From the NCBI GenBank assembly GCA_026686845.1, contig JAIVEN010000028.1:6587001-6651000 (forward strand): a stretch of 64,000 bases of DNA. The letters run 5' to 3'. This DNA is from Adenanthera pavonina (taxonomy: Eukaryota; Streptophyta; Magnoliopsida; Fabales; Fabaceae). Below the pieces are notes generated by a model. That model was not told the DNA's origin, did no database searches, and saw only the letters and a program-made list of their open reading frames with translations. Shown here piece after piece: positions 46,134-57,075 of this stretch (position 1 is its first letter; every line of letters starts with the position of its first letter). The translations under genes were made by a program, and so were the position numbers.

Positions 46134-48341
46134 ATGGAAAGTAATGACAATACAATTGAATCTACCACTCAAGAGCAAAAGAATGAGCTTGCTCTTACTA
46201 GTTCAAGTCAGCCTCATGACACTAACACTGTTGATCTTACATCCGCTGAAAATGAAGATACTATGGGTGGTGGAGATTCTCTTATCACAAGAAAGAGGCG
46301 AAAAACTTCAGAGGTATGGAAAGATTTTGAGGAAATTCAACTTCCTGATGGTGTCAAGAAAGCAATGTGCATATATTGTAAGGAGAAATTAGCAACTGGT
46401 GGGAGGGGAGCTAGCACTAGTCATCTTAAGAGGCATTCACAGATTTGCATACAAAGGAGGTTAAGTATATCTCAACAAAAAAAGCAAGCCACCCTCTCAT
46501 TTCGTCCCTCTAGTGATTCAGGTAGTAACCCATTTATTGTTCCTGGCTTAAAGTTTTCTAATGAAAAAATGAGAGAAATCATTGCTGCTGCTATTATGGT
46601 GCATGAGCGTCCTTTTAGTATTGTAGAAGATCAAATTTGGATGTGGGCTTTTGAATATGCAAATCCAGAATTTAGGAAGGTTTCTCGTAAAACAGCAAGA
46701 AGTGATTGTTTGGCATTATATGAGGAGGAGAAGAAAATCTTGAAAAATATATTGAAGAGTGTGAGCAAGGTTAGTATTACAACAGATATGTGGAAGTCAA
46801 GTCACCAAGTAGCTGAATACATGGTTATCACTGGTCATTTTGTTGATTCAAATTGGGGTCTTCAAAAGAGAGTTATGAATTTTGTCAAGGTACCTGCTCC
46901 AAGACGAGGAGTGGATGTAGCTAACGCAATTTTCAAGTGTTTGAAAGGATGGGGCATTGAAAACAAAGTATTCTCGGTTTCTGTGGACAATGCTTCTTAT
47001 AATGACTCATGCCTAAGGAATTTGAAGGAGAACTTGTCATTGAGCAATAAGTTGGTACTTGGTGGACAACTATTTCATGTTAGATGCTGTGCGCATATAC
47101 TGAATTTGTTGGTGCAAGATGGCCTTAACAAAATTAGGGATGTCATTCATAATGTTCGTGAAAGTGTCAAATATATAAATGCTTCTGATGCACGATTGAA
47201 ATCTTTTTGTGAAGTTGTTGAGTTAAAGGGCTTGAAAGAAAGGAAACTTATTATTGATTGTCCTACAAGATGGAATTCTACGTTCTTAATGCTGACCACT
47301 GCAATGAGATTTAAGCATGCCTTTGCTGATTATCATGAAAAAGAGCCTCATTATAGTTATGCACCATCATTTGAGGATTGGGAGAAGATTGAGAAGGTTT
47401 GTAGGCTTTTAGAAGTTTTCAATGATGCCACTCATGTCATCTCAGGCAGTGAATACCCTACATCTAACTTATATCTTGTTGAAGTTCATAGGGTGAAACA
47501 AGTACTTGATGATGCGGCAGATGATTATGATTTCTTCATGAGGGAAATGGTAAAGCCTATGAAAGAAAAATTTGACAAATATTGGGGGGAATGCAATTTG
47601 TTGATGGCTATTGCAAGTGTTTTGGATCCAAGGACCAAATTAGATGCTGTTGAGATAAGCTTCCCGTTAATATATAAACCAGAGAGTGAGGCTAAACGAA
47701 ATGTAGATAAGGTGAAGCAAGCATTGCAAGATTTATATCAAGAGTATATGGACTTGTGTAAAGAAGACTTGTCCTCTATATCTGGTGAAGTGAATGTTGA
47801 TGGCACTGTCTCTTCAGAAGCCATTGAGCAACAAAGAGATAATAAAGGAATGCAGCGAATGTTGACAATGGTGCGTCAAAGGCATTCAGTTCCTCCCACC
47901 AAATCAGAGTTAGACATTTATTTGCAAGATGATCCTTATATCCCTTCTCCCGATTCAGCTTCATCTTTCTGTGCCTTAGAATGGTGGAAGAACAACAGTG
48001 CAAAGTTTAAAGTTTTATCAAGGATGGCAGCTGACATACTAGCTGTTCCAATCTCAACTGTGGCATCAGAGTCTACATTCAGTGCTGGAGGTAGGGTGAT
48101 TGATGAATATCGCTCTAAGTTGAATGAAGAATCTATAGAAATTCTCATTTGTGGTGGAGATTGGCTTCGTCATAAGTATGGTCTAAAGAGAAAGCAAAAG
48201 GTAAGAAACTTTCAATACAATCTTTTTTTTTTCATATTGCTAGTTAAAAAAATTATAGTGTAGTTATATTGTGTAACATGTCAATTGTTTTTCATTGTGT
48301 AGGAGACACCGGAACAAGAAGAGGTTATATTGAAGACTTGA
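46134..48341 (+). CDS. hAT-family transposase with BED zinc finger
   Basis: The protein is predicted from two exons, 46134-48200 and 48303-48341, with donor AAG/GTAAGA and acceptor TGTGTAG, giving 701 residues without a break. The first exon alone is open to 48263, but the splice fits well and adds 12 residues. A BED-type finger spans about 58-106 with C79, C82, H97 and H101. The RNase H-like catalytic core follows, with Asp in 'TTDMW' (218) and in 'SVDNASYND' (285), then 'HVRCCAHILNLLVQDGL' and 'CPTRWNST'. The C-terminus carries the hAT dimerisation block ('ALEWWK', 'LAVPISTVASESTFSAGGR'). The in-frame Met codon upstream at 46092 lies in the intron, so 46134 is preferred. It would cut and move this element by recognising its ends. 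A domesticated role is unlikely, because the gene sits between matching ends. Confidence 0.93.
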
Positions 48342-49150
48342 TTATTGGTGCTACGATTATCTCTTTTCATATTAGTATTACCTTTTAGCTTGGTTGGTCT
48401 AGTTTGATTGGCTTTGAATTATTGTACTTGTGTGTTGTGTCTTTAACAAATAAACTTGTTTGTATTATTATGAACTCAAAATTAAATTATGGTGTTGTTT
48501 GTTTTATTATGAACTTATTGTATTGTGGTGTTGTTTGCATTTTTATGAGCTTATAATTATATTGTGGTCTTTTCTATAAATTTGAAATTGAAAACATGAT
48601 GAAGAGCAGCATACTATTATGGATATTGCTAGCTTTGTTTGAGAAAAGATTGTTGGAGAAAAAGTTTATAGAGTTGACTCTCATGCAGGTGAGATTATTA
48701 TATTCTTTAATCCCTTATATGAGAATATTACTTCTTGCACTTATCCTTTTGCATATCTTTGAAGAAGGGCTGAACATATTCCATTTGGTGTGACTACAGC
48801 TCTCATATCATAAACACATTGGCATTATTAGCCTTCGGAGAGTGACATTGAAAGTGTGGCTACAACCTCCAGGTACATCACTTCATTTCATCCTCAAATT
48901 CAATAGTTGTTTGCAAGATTAGAAAGACAACAGAGTACTTTAGTGTTATTGCAGAAAATATGTACAAGTTGAATTAGTTGATGAAACATATTGTTAATTT
49001 GTTATACTTGCTTCTTGGTAAGACATGTTGATGTGCTTGATGCTGTTTGATATTGATGTAGACTTTAAGTAGACTTGTTATGTAGGCTTTAAGTAGGCTT
49101 AAAATTGTTTAATACTTATGTAGGCTTTAAGTAGGCTTGATGCCTAGATA
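48342..49150. other. 3' part of the hAT element, non-coding
   Basis: The transposase stop is followed by AT-rich sequence that probably contains its 3' untranslated region. A 65-codon frame at 48596-48793 has no recognisable motif. Nothing else is supported until the subterminal repeats begin. Confidence 0.55.
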
Positions 49151-49402
49151 AAGTTAAGAAGGCCTAGGCCTTTAAGCCTATTTAAAGGCCTACTAGTTTA
49201 GTAGGCCTTTAAATAGGCCTCAGGTCAGGCCAGGCCTTTCGAAAGCTCAGGCCTGAGCCTAAAATAAGGCCTGATATAGGCCAATAGGCCAGGCTCAGGC
49301 TTAAGGCCTGCTATGCAGGCCTGGCCTATTTAGGCTAAAGCCTGGCCTGGCCTGGCCTATTTAGGCTAAAGCCTGGCCTGGCCTGGCCTGTTTCCATCCC
49401 TA
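49150..49402. repeat. Right terminal and subterminal repeats of the hAT element
   Basis: Dense GGCCTGGCCTG and AGGCCT words lead to the inverted end. Within them is a perfect 20-bp inverted repeat with a 3-base loop: arm 49176-49195, loop GTT, arm 49199-49218. Near the end the phrase 'aggctaaagcctggcctgg' occurs twice in tandem. Confidence 0.85.
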
Positions 49403-49410
49403 CCCATCAC

Positions 49411-50505
49411 AACAGAATCATCATCAAGGTAAAGCATTTATTCAGCAGCTAAAATAAGCAAAAGTGCAGTCTACATTAGGGTCGGGGGAGAGAGATCAAA
49501 ATATTGAGAACAAGCTGGAACTACATTAGGCCCAGTCTTCTCATGCAACACATTTTATTTACAGACAGAAACACCACTGTACACACTATGCAGATTTTCT
49601 CAGCGCAAACCATAATAAAGCATTCATTTTACACTTCTAATGATTTAGAACACAGCATAGAAGACAAAAGAAAAAGTTGATTATTAAATCAACATAAGAA
49701 CACAACTTACAGAACACAGTCACCAAAATTAAAATTCTTCATTTACTCTTCCCTCCCCCCCCTTACCCTCTCATTATTAAAATTCCTTTCCTCTTTTCTC
49801 CTTCTTTCCATTAAAATTTCTTTCTTCTATTACACTAAACTAAACATAGCCTAAGAGTCAAGCGAAGATTGATTACTGAGATGATCACGTTTTTCTTTCC
49901 GAAAACTGAAATAATTAATGGGTATAGCCTATATAAGTACGTTGCATTTTCTTTGTCCCAAAATGCAGCTGAATGCGGGTTCCTTTTGGTTGGATTGGTT
50001 GAAATTAGGTTATGAATTCTATAACTAGATTTCGGACATTTGAAAAAAAGTTTTATAAAAAATGAGGTAAAAATTCTTATAATTAAACTTTCTATGAATT
50101 AAAAGTAGTTTTTTCATAGAATATTTTCTCCTTTTCTTTCTCCTTTTTTATTCTCCTAAAAAATTGGCTCTTCCTTTGTTCCTACCAAACATCCCATTGA
50201 TAATTTTCATTTAAAGAAGAAATAATATAGCAACGTAACCAAAAAAAAAGGATGGCAATGCGGAAAAAAAATGTAATGTGGTGCAATGTAATAATTATTA
50301 TTAATTTATTATTATTATTATTAAATTTTGTTTGATACATCATATAAATTACATATTGTATTTTCTTAAATTAAATAAAAATAATATTAAAATAATTAAA
50401 ATGTCCTATCAAAATTTTATAATATTAAAATGGTACAAATGGGGAAAGATGGGGATGGGGTGTCGGAAGAAGGATGAAAGGCAGTGGCAGACACGGTATA
50501 TAAGT
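49411..50505. repeat. Segmental duplication, copy A, remainder joined across a deletion
   Basis: 49411-49725 matches 52417-52733, the region just downstream of PILS. From about 49728 to 50505 the sequence instead matches 56248-57075, which lies upstream of PILS. The join at 49721-49730 ('caccaaaatt') has a few bases of overlap with both parents. So in this copy the 3.5 kb that carries PILS in the other copy is absent. No gene remains here. Confidence 0.85.
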
Positions 50506-50552
50506 GGAGATGGCCCTAACCTCCACCAAATTCTTTTCCTATTACTTATATA

Positions 50553-50836
50553 CTCCATCCAATTCATATTTCAAAAGGTTTTCAATTATTTTAAGTTTAT
50601 TAAGAAAAATTAGTTATATATCTTAAAATTATAAAACATACGTAACATCTTAATTTTATCCTTATTAATTATCAATAAAAGTTATTTTAAAAATCCATTC
50701 CCTCTCTTTTTTTTTCAACTTACAAGATGATAATCAATAGAAATAAAAAAAAATTCTACTAAAAATTATATAATCCCTTATATTTTGAATCAAATAAAGA
50801 TTATAGAAGTTTTTTTATAATATAAACTGAAGGGAG
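50553..50836. mobile_element. Possible Stowaway-like MITE
   Basis: The left end reads TA/CTCCATCCAATTCATATT and the right end, inverted, CTCCCTTCAGTTTATATT. This resembles the CTCCCTCCGT end of plant Stowaway elements. The left has a TA next to the end; the right flank is not a clean TA. Confidence 0.5.
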
Positions 50837-50959
50837 GATGTAATTTTATATGTTTGAAAGATTGATTTTGTATTGGCGCCTAAAGATTTTCTATACAACA
50901 ATATTAAGCCCAACAATAATGATAAGATCAAATAAAATCGATTCCTGAAACATACACTA

Positions 50960-51130
50960 AAGCCCAAAAGCCCACAAGAAACAACACAAAAAAATATTTT
51001 CAGATCCTTTTGTAAATAATTTTTATGATATGAAGGAAGAATGTCTAAATTTTAATGTATTATAAGCCCAAGACCCACAAGAAACAACACAAAAAAAATA
51101 TTTTGAGAAGAAAATGGTTAAAAAGTTTGA
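50960..51130. repeat. About 100-bp duplicated segment
   Basis: The phrase 'cccacaagaaacaacacaaaa' followed by 'atatttt' and later 'cttttgtaaataattttt' occurs at about 50970 and again at about 51072. The second copy has an insertion before its last part. There is no coding content. Confidence 0.7.
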
Positions 51131-51218
51131 TATAGATTCTTTTGTAAATAATTTTTGCAGTAACACAAAAACTTTTTTCACCATGTATATTGAAGAAGTT
51201 TGATTAAGAAAGATAAAA

Positions 51219-51598
51219 GGCCTGTTGTTTCATTCGTGTTTTCAAAATAGTTTTTTTATTTTTAAAAATAGAAAAATAAAAAAACTTGTTTGATAAATCT
51301 GTTTTTTATAAACTGTTCTAGAAAACAAAAAAGTAAAAAAATAGAAAACTCAGAACAACATTAAAGTGTTTTGTAGTTTTTGTTCTAGAAAACATAAAAA
51401 AAAGTGAAAAACATTTACCTCACTAATGGTAAAATTATAAATTTTGAATAACTTATCTATCACTCATTAGTTATGATTTTGAGAACAACTATTCATACAG
51501 ATTTTTTTATTTTCTTGTTTTCAAAACTTATTCTCGAAAACAGTTTTATAAAATGGTTTTGAAAACAAGAAAACAAAAAACACTGTAAAACAGGCCCC
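51219..51598 (-). mobile_element. Tourist-like MITE, copy in duplication B
   Basis: The ends are GGCCTGTT and, inverted, GGGGCCTGTTTTACAG. The reverse complement closely follows the element at 60639-61012 over its whole length, with shared words such as 'cttgttttcaaaac', 'gttctcaaaat.ataact' and 'gagttattcaaaatttataa'. The matching site in copy A (near 43665) is uninterrupted. Confidence 0.8.
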
Positions 51599-52059
51599 AA
51601 AACCTATTTCGGTGATTTCTATGTTTTAAATGAACTATTTTTTTGTTGTCAATTGGAGATTCTTTGATGCTAATAATAACACAAACTTAAAAGCATAGTT
51701 TTACAAAAAATATCCACGCATCGTGCCTTATTGGGAAGCCGCGGAGCAAGCATCTAATGAACTGTACACATGTTTTGTCCAAAGAAACAACAGTATTCAT
51801 CATTTACAATAAGGGAATTCAGAAATTGGACCCAACCAAAATTTATTAAGACAGAGGAACTTTGCTTTCATGGGAAGAGCAATCGCCTAAGACAAGCACT
51901 TCTAAACTCCTAATCATATTCAATAGTATTTCGGAAGATTTTGTCAGATATGATAGGTGATTCATTTTATTTCTTGGTATAAACATGTTGTCTTCATATG
52001 CAGAAAGGTCTGATGGTAGGCTACTATCAAGGATTCCAAATCTCCCCATGCCTCTCAAT

Positions 52060-52320
52060 TGGAGAGGATACCAACAATAACATTAACTTTACCCCACTAA
52101 ATGAGATCGGCTACATGAATCACATGACGCAATTGAGCTCCATCACAAACCATCTCATTAAATAAATCATTTATCAAGAGATCCCATCTTATAATATTTC
52201 TCAAAATTTTTCTTGGTCCCTTTTCACACCTTTTCACATGGTTAAAAGCCATATGATCAACTTTCCTCACGTGCTCCTCTAATTCTTTTTTTTATATATG
52301 TTCAAACCACCTCGCAAATA
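52060..52320 (-). pseudogene. RTE-type LINE 3' tail fragment
   Basis: The minus-strand translation includes 'KILRNIIRWDLLINDLFNEMV' in near order, then 'RHVIHVADL' and a stop, followed by the 'ATTTAGTGGGGTAAAG' type ending. This matches the C-terminal end of plant RTE-clade LINE proteins as I recall them. Only the last roughly 80 codons survive. Confidence 0.65.
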
Positions 52321-53006
52321 AAAGAATAAAAGCAGCCATGGTACATATTTTCTCACCTCTCAGGAAACTCCATTACTTCCTTTCTTCCTCTTTTGCAGAA
52401 AACATAAACCCATCAAAACAGAATCATCATCAAGGTGAAGCATTTATTCAGCAGCTAAAATAAGCAAAAGTGCAGTCTACAATAGGGTCGGGGGAGAGAA
52501 AATCAAAATATTAAGAAGAAGCTGGAGCTACATTAGGCCCAGTCTTCTCATGTAACACATTTTATTTACAGACAGAAACACCACTGTACATACTATGCAG
52601 ATTTTCTCAGCGCAAACCATAATAAAGCATTCATTTTACACTTCTCATGATTAAGAACACAGCATAGAAGACAAAAGAAAAAGTTGATCACTAAATCAAC
52701 ATAAAAACACAACTTACAGAACACAGTCACCAATATAAGGCTTAACATCTCAGCTAATTCATTACTCATTTCTCTGAAAACAGTAGGAACAACAACCAAT
52801 TCATCTTCCAGAGGGAAAACATCATTGACCTCGGATGCTGAAAATCATATGAGGAACACCGTTTGCATCCATCATACCTACCATTCCGCACAGAGCAAGA
52901 AACAACTCCATCTTAATTAAGCCTTATGCTCCAAGGGATAATGCAATCGCAATAATCTGCTACCTGGTCACTCCACAGTCAAGAGGTAGTAAAACAAGCA
53001 GCAACA

Positions 53007-54365
53007 TCAAACGAATGGAAGTATTTTGAAGTAGACGATGATGAACAAGGAAAGGGAGAAAAGGGCAAACACATGTTGCCAAAAGAGAATTGCGGAAGCT
53101 TCACTAACTGCATAGCCCCTCAAGCTGGCAATTGCTCCCAGTAAAATGGCACTTGGTGTAGTGTATTGTAACAGAAGGACAAATCTAAACATGGCGTCAT
53201 TCTCAACCAGGAAATTTAGCTTATCAGACAGTGTCACAATACCGATTCCCATAACAGGAAGCACAAGGAGTCTTGCCACAATAATACCAATTGTAGTTCT
53301 AAGTCCAAGTGTAGACTCATTTGGGCCCTCAGCAAGCATACCCCCAAGAATAAGCATCACAGAAGGTACCATAGCACCTCCTAAAATTTCCAAACTGTCT
53401 TTGAAGAAGGATAGGGGAGCATCATATCCAAACACGAAAGCTTTCAGTTGAGGCACGGATCCGATGATGATAGCTAATAGAGAGGCAATTGTTGGGGGTT
53501 GAAGTATGTGCCGAATTGGAGTTTGTTCAGCAACAACTCTGATCCTCCTAACAACTCTAGGCTCAGCCAAACACCTAATGGACCGAGGACTGTTCCCACT
53601 ACTTTCTGGGGGGATTTCAAGATCAGGAATAGTGGCCGCAGAAACTCCTGAAATGCTCTTAAAGATCCTGGCAATAAAGGGTGTCTTGGAATGTTCAGTC
53701 TCTTTATCTTCAATCCCAGGCCATTCAGCTTCTACAAGGAGTGGCCTACTGATATCATTAAGTGGGCGTACTTCCTCCATTTCAGCTCCTTCATCAACAA
53801 GCTCGTAATACTCCATAGGAGGCTCCATCATGTGATAAACAAGAGTGTAAACAAGAATTACAGCAACCCATTGAGATAAAGAGACATAAGCCACCCCTCT
53901 TGAGTGGCAATGAGACCCAAATGGATTATTAGAAGTATGGCAGACAGAACCAAGTACAGCAAGAGGGAGATTTCCTGTGTTTCCAAATCCTGTCATTATA
54001 ATAGTAAATCGGTTAAATCGAGGAGGCGGGCGACATATGACCACCACTAAGAACCCAAGTAAGCAACCAAGAGCAGTGCTCACTAGCACATTGGCAGGAA
54101 TAAACCACCAATCCACAAAGTTTTTTTGAGTAATGCTTTCACCAAGTTCAGTAAAGATTAGGCATGGCAAGAACAGAGCAAATACAAGTTTACTGAGAAG
54201 CTTAAATGTAGCTCTGGGGATCATTTGCAGTTTTGGGTTTGCAAGGAGTAGTCCAATGACAGTTAAGGAGAGAAGTTTCAACAATGGCTCTATAGCAGTT
54301 CGAAGATCTTCACCACTAGACTTCATATCATTTACATGTGAACCAACCAAGACTCCTCCTGACAT
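53007..54365 (-). CDS. PILS2: PIN-LIKES (PILS) auxin transport facilitator
   Basis: PILS proteins sit in the endoplasmic reticulum membrane and control intracellular auxin availability. The 452-residue intronless frame begins MSGGVLVGSH and has two hydrophobic halves of about five membrane segments each (residues about 25-185 and 285-450). They are separated by a hydrophilic loop (about 185-280) with 'PSVRCLAE'-like Ser- and Arg-rich sequence and no domain I recognise. Family marks are 'LFLPCLIFTELG' (64-75), GNTGNLPLA (128-136), and 'YVSLSQWVAVILVYTLVYHM' (about 160-180). The C-terminal half includes 'YTTPSAILLGAIASLRGYAVSEAS'. Length and the absence of introns suit the PILS2/PILS6 type; PILS2 is favoured because RPI1 lies nearby, as I recall for Arabidopsis. 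Its flanks are duplicated to the left without the gene. Confidence 0.93.
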   Translation of the reverse strand: MSGGVLVGSHVNDMKSSGEDLRTAIEPLLKLLSLTVIGLLLANPKLQMIPRATFKLLSKLVFALFLPCLIFTELGESITQKNFVDWWFIPANVLVSTALGCLLGFLVVVICRPPPRFNRFTIIMTGFGNTGNLPLAVLGSVCHTSNNPFGSHCHSRGVAYVSLSQWVAVILVYTLVYHMMEPPMEYYELVDEGAEMEEVRPLNDISRPLLVEAEWPGIEDKETEHSKTPFIARIFKSISGVSAATIPDLEIPPESSGNSPRSIRCLAEPRVVRRIRVVAEQTPIRHILQPPTIASLLAIIIGSVPQLKAFVFGYDAPLSFFKDSLEILGGAMVPSVMLILGGMLAEGPNESTLGLRTTIGIIVARLLVLPVMGIGIVTLSDKLNFLVENDAMFRFVLLLQYTTPSAILLGAIASLRGYAVSEASAILFWQHVFALFSLSLFIIVYFKILPFV

Positions 54366-56247
54366 TTTGCCTTAGAACTTGAAGATGATGAATAAAATCT
54401 CCTTCTGCAATAGTTCACATAGTAATACATAAATGAATGTCCAAGCCCTTTATACGAAAATCCATTCAAAATATAACAATCACACATATAAACAAGATCA
54501 ATAAGAAAGTGAAAATGGGTTTCACAAGTTTATATGCGAAAAAACCTGAATTGTATCAAACACCAAATTTTACATCCAAAATAAGTGAAAGTAAGACAAG
54601 AGCTCAGGACTGTGACCAGAATTTGAATACAGAACAAATGAAAAGCGAGTGCTTATTGATCAATGACAAGTTGAAGCAGATGATAAATAAACAGCTGAAG
54701 AATAGAGAGATTTACAATTTTGAAATCAGCAGATCTCGAGACCCCTTTGAAGAATTGTAAAAAGGAAATCTTTCACGTTTATGTCGCCTCAGCAAGAGAA
54801 AGATTCACGAAACAGTTGACAATCTTGGGCCAAAGAGAATACGATAGCTCTGATATGAAGACTGCGTCCAGAACCGTAATAAGATAAATCACAAAAAAGA
54901 AGCACATTCCAAGCAAGACGCTGAAGAAATTGAGAATTAGCTTACAAATTAAAAATCAACAGATTAAGAAAACTCAAGACGCTCTTTGAACTGGAGAACG
55001 GTGAATTAAATCCTTCAATTTCTTCTCGCTCCAACCAGTGGGAAGGAGATTCACGAGATTGTTGATAAGCTTGAGTCAGAGAGGATATCTGATTAATCAA
55101 ACCGATTTGCTCGAGCTACTCATGATAATGACTTCGGAGACAAGCATGGCTTATAAATTTTTCTCAAATTCATTTTAAAAACAAATAAGTTTAATAATGT
55201 TAAGTTATTTTCCATCGTTAGAGCTGTTCGAATTATAATTTTAATATTAAAAAATATAGTCATCTATATTCTACAGTATTTATTGAATCACTAATCTAAA
55301 ATTTTTATAAGATCTCACATTATTTTATTTTTTAAAAAAATTATTTAAGATGTCATTTTGATAAATAATATCTTTTTTAAAACGGATGTGTGTGTGTATA
55401 TATAACTTTAATTTAACTGGATTCAAACTCATATTTATCAGTTTTAGATGTAACCCTAATATCATTAAAACAAATTCAGTGCTTAGCAGATTTATATTCT
55501 TGAGAAGGTAATTATATATAATTAAATTTTTTTTATCATTTTTTTAATACAAATCTTCAACTTTTTTTAATCAACCATAATTTTTCTTTTTATTCTGAGA
55601 GATTTTGGAGGGAAGGAGAGGGGGAGATGGAGAAAGTTTTTTTTATCTTTTTTATTTTAAACTAAATTAAAAAAATGAATATTTTCACATATTTCTTTCT
55701 CTTATTATTATCTAAGAAAAAGTGCTCCATCTTTTTATTTAATTTAAAAAAAATAAAATAAAATTTTTTTTCTAGCCTCTAAAATCACTCAAATCAATAA
55801 TCAAATAAAGCCGAAAAAGTTATCACTCCAAGCGGACAATGAATTTTGTTTTATTTTGTTTTTTCAGATAAAAAAGGACAAATAAAAAAAAACGAAAGGA
55901 CATAACCTTGTACGTTTTTGTGGCAAGAGAAAAAACGCACCTTTTAAATATGTAGGTCGCCGTAGCAAAGTATAATTGTCCAAATAAATACGTATGGCAA
56001 TAATGACTTCTTCCTGTAAGTGTGATTATTAGTTACATAATAATAATAATAATAATAATAATTCTTAACCTTCAATAGATTTGGGGGAAGAAGAGAGAAA
56101 AAAATTTAATTTTCTTTTATTTAATTCAATAAATAAGAAAGGGTTGGTTCAACTCTTCTCCTCCAAAAATAAAGAAATTTAGAAAAAAAATAAGTAAATA
56201 TCTCATCTCTTCTTCCCTTCCCTCCAACATATCTAATCAAAAAAAAA
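54366..56247 (-). other. PILS leader and upstream region
   Basis: The first hundreds of bases probably carry the 5' untranslated region. A possible splice acceptor (…CTATTGCAG) ends at about 54415, some 50 bases before the start codon, so a leader intron is likely. A module occurs twice, at about 54746-54860 and 54990-55105: 'agattcacgaaacagttgacaa' against 'agattcacgagattgttgataa'. Beyond 55150 the sequence is AT-rich with a TAA microsatellite (56038-56062). No other gene is seen. Confidence 0.5.
56038..56062. repeat. TAA microsatellite
   Basis: About eight TAA units lie in tandem upstream of PILS, just outside the duplicated arm. It is a likely length-polymorphic site. Confidence 0.9.
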
Positions 56248-57075
56248 TTAAAAGTTCTATTTTTCTCTCTCTTCCCCTTCTTTTCCCTCTCACCATTAAA
56301 ATTCATCTCATTCTCTCTCTTTCTTTCCATTAAAATTCCTTCATTCTTCTCTACTCCATTAAACTAAACATAGCTTAAGAGTCAAGTGATGATTGATTTT
56401 GGAGATGATCACGTTTTTCTTTTCAAAAACTGAAATAAATAATGGGTATAACCTATGTAAGTACGTTGCGTTTAATGTCATTTCCTTTTAGTTGGATTGG
56501 TTGAAATTAAGGTCAGGAATTCTATTACCAAGTTTAGTACATTTGAAAAGAGTTTCATGACAAATGAGATAAAATTTCTTATAATTAAACTTTCTATGAA
56601 TTAAAGATAGTTTTTGCATAGAATCATTTTCTCCCTTTCTTTTTCTTTTTTCATTTTCCTAAAAAAATGGCTCTTCCTTAGTCCCTACCAAACATCCCAT
56701 TGATAATATCCATTGATGGAAAATGTTGAATCTATTGTAAATTACATTTTTTTTGGGGTAAAAACATATTTAAATAAAAAACAATATGGCAATGTAAAAA
56801 AAAAAAAAGAGTTGGCAATGCCGAAAAAAATGTAATGTGGTGCAATGTAATAATTATTATTAATTTTTTCTTATTATTTAATTTTGTTTGATACATCATA
56901 TAAATTAAATTTTATATATTTTTTAAATTAAATAAAAATAATATTAAAATGATTAAAATGTCCTAACTAAATTTTATACTATTAAAATAATATTAAAATG
57001 GTACAAATGGGGAAGGATGGGGACGGTGGTGTCGGAGGAAGGATGAAGGCCAGTGGCGGACACAGTGTATAATTT
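56248..57075. repeat. Segmental duplication, copy B, second arm
   Basis: This matches about 49728-50505 in order and orientation, with words such as 'aaactaaacatag.ctaagagtcaag', 'gagatgatcacgtttttctt' and 'tgtaatgtggtgcaatgtaataattatt'. It lies upstream of PILS, while its partner is fused to the sequence downstream of PILS. Confidence 0.88.

Larger units (their letters stand above)
44682..49402 (+). mobile_element. Structurally complete hAT transposon
   Basis: The 4721-bp element is flanked by a perfect 8-bp target duplication CCCATCAC (44674-44681 and 49403-49410). The ends are inverted: left TAGGGGTGGAAACAGGCCAG, right (opposite strand) TAGGGATGGAAACAGGCCAG, 19 of 20 identical. Both subterminal regions are packed with GGCCTGGCCTG and AGGCCT words. 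Inside is a non-coding first exon, an AT-repeat intron, an uninterrupted transposase exon and a short last exon. The unoccupied site exists at 52409-52416 in the other copy of the local duplication. These features fit a recent, possibly still autonomous, Ac-like insertion. Confidence 0.95.
51173..52733. repeat. Segmental duplication, copy B, first arm
   Basis: This is the counterpart of 43612-44681 plus 49411-49725. It carries a Tourist-like MITE (51219-51598) that copy A lacks. At 52409-52416 it shows the continuous site CCCATCAA where copy A has the hAT transposon. Its right edge runs straight into the presumed 3' untranslated region of PILS. Confidence 0.9.

Noticed and set aside
54437..54760. 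107-codon plus-strand frame
   Set aside because: It runs antisense across the presumed PILS leader and has no motif; Lys- and Asn-rich by composition.
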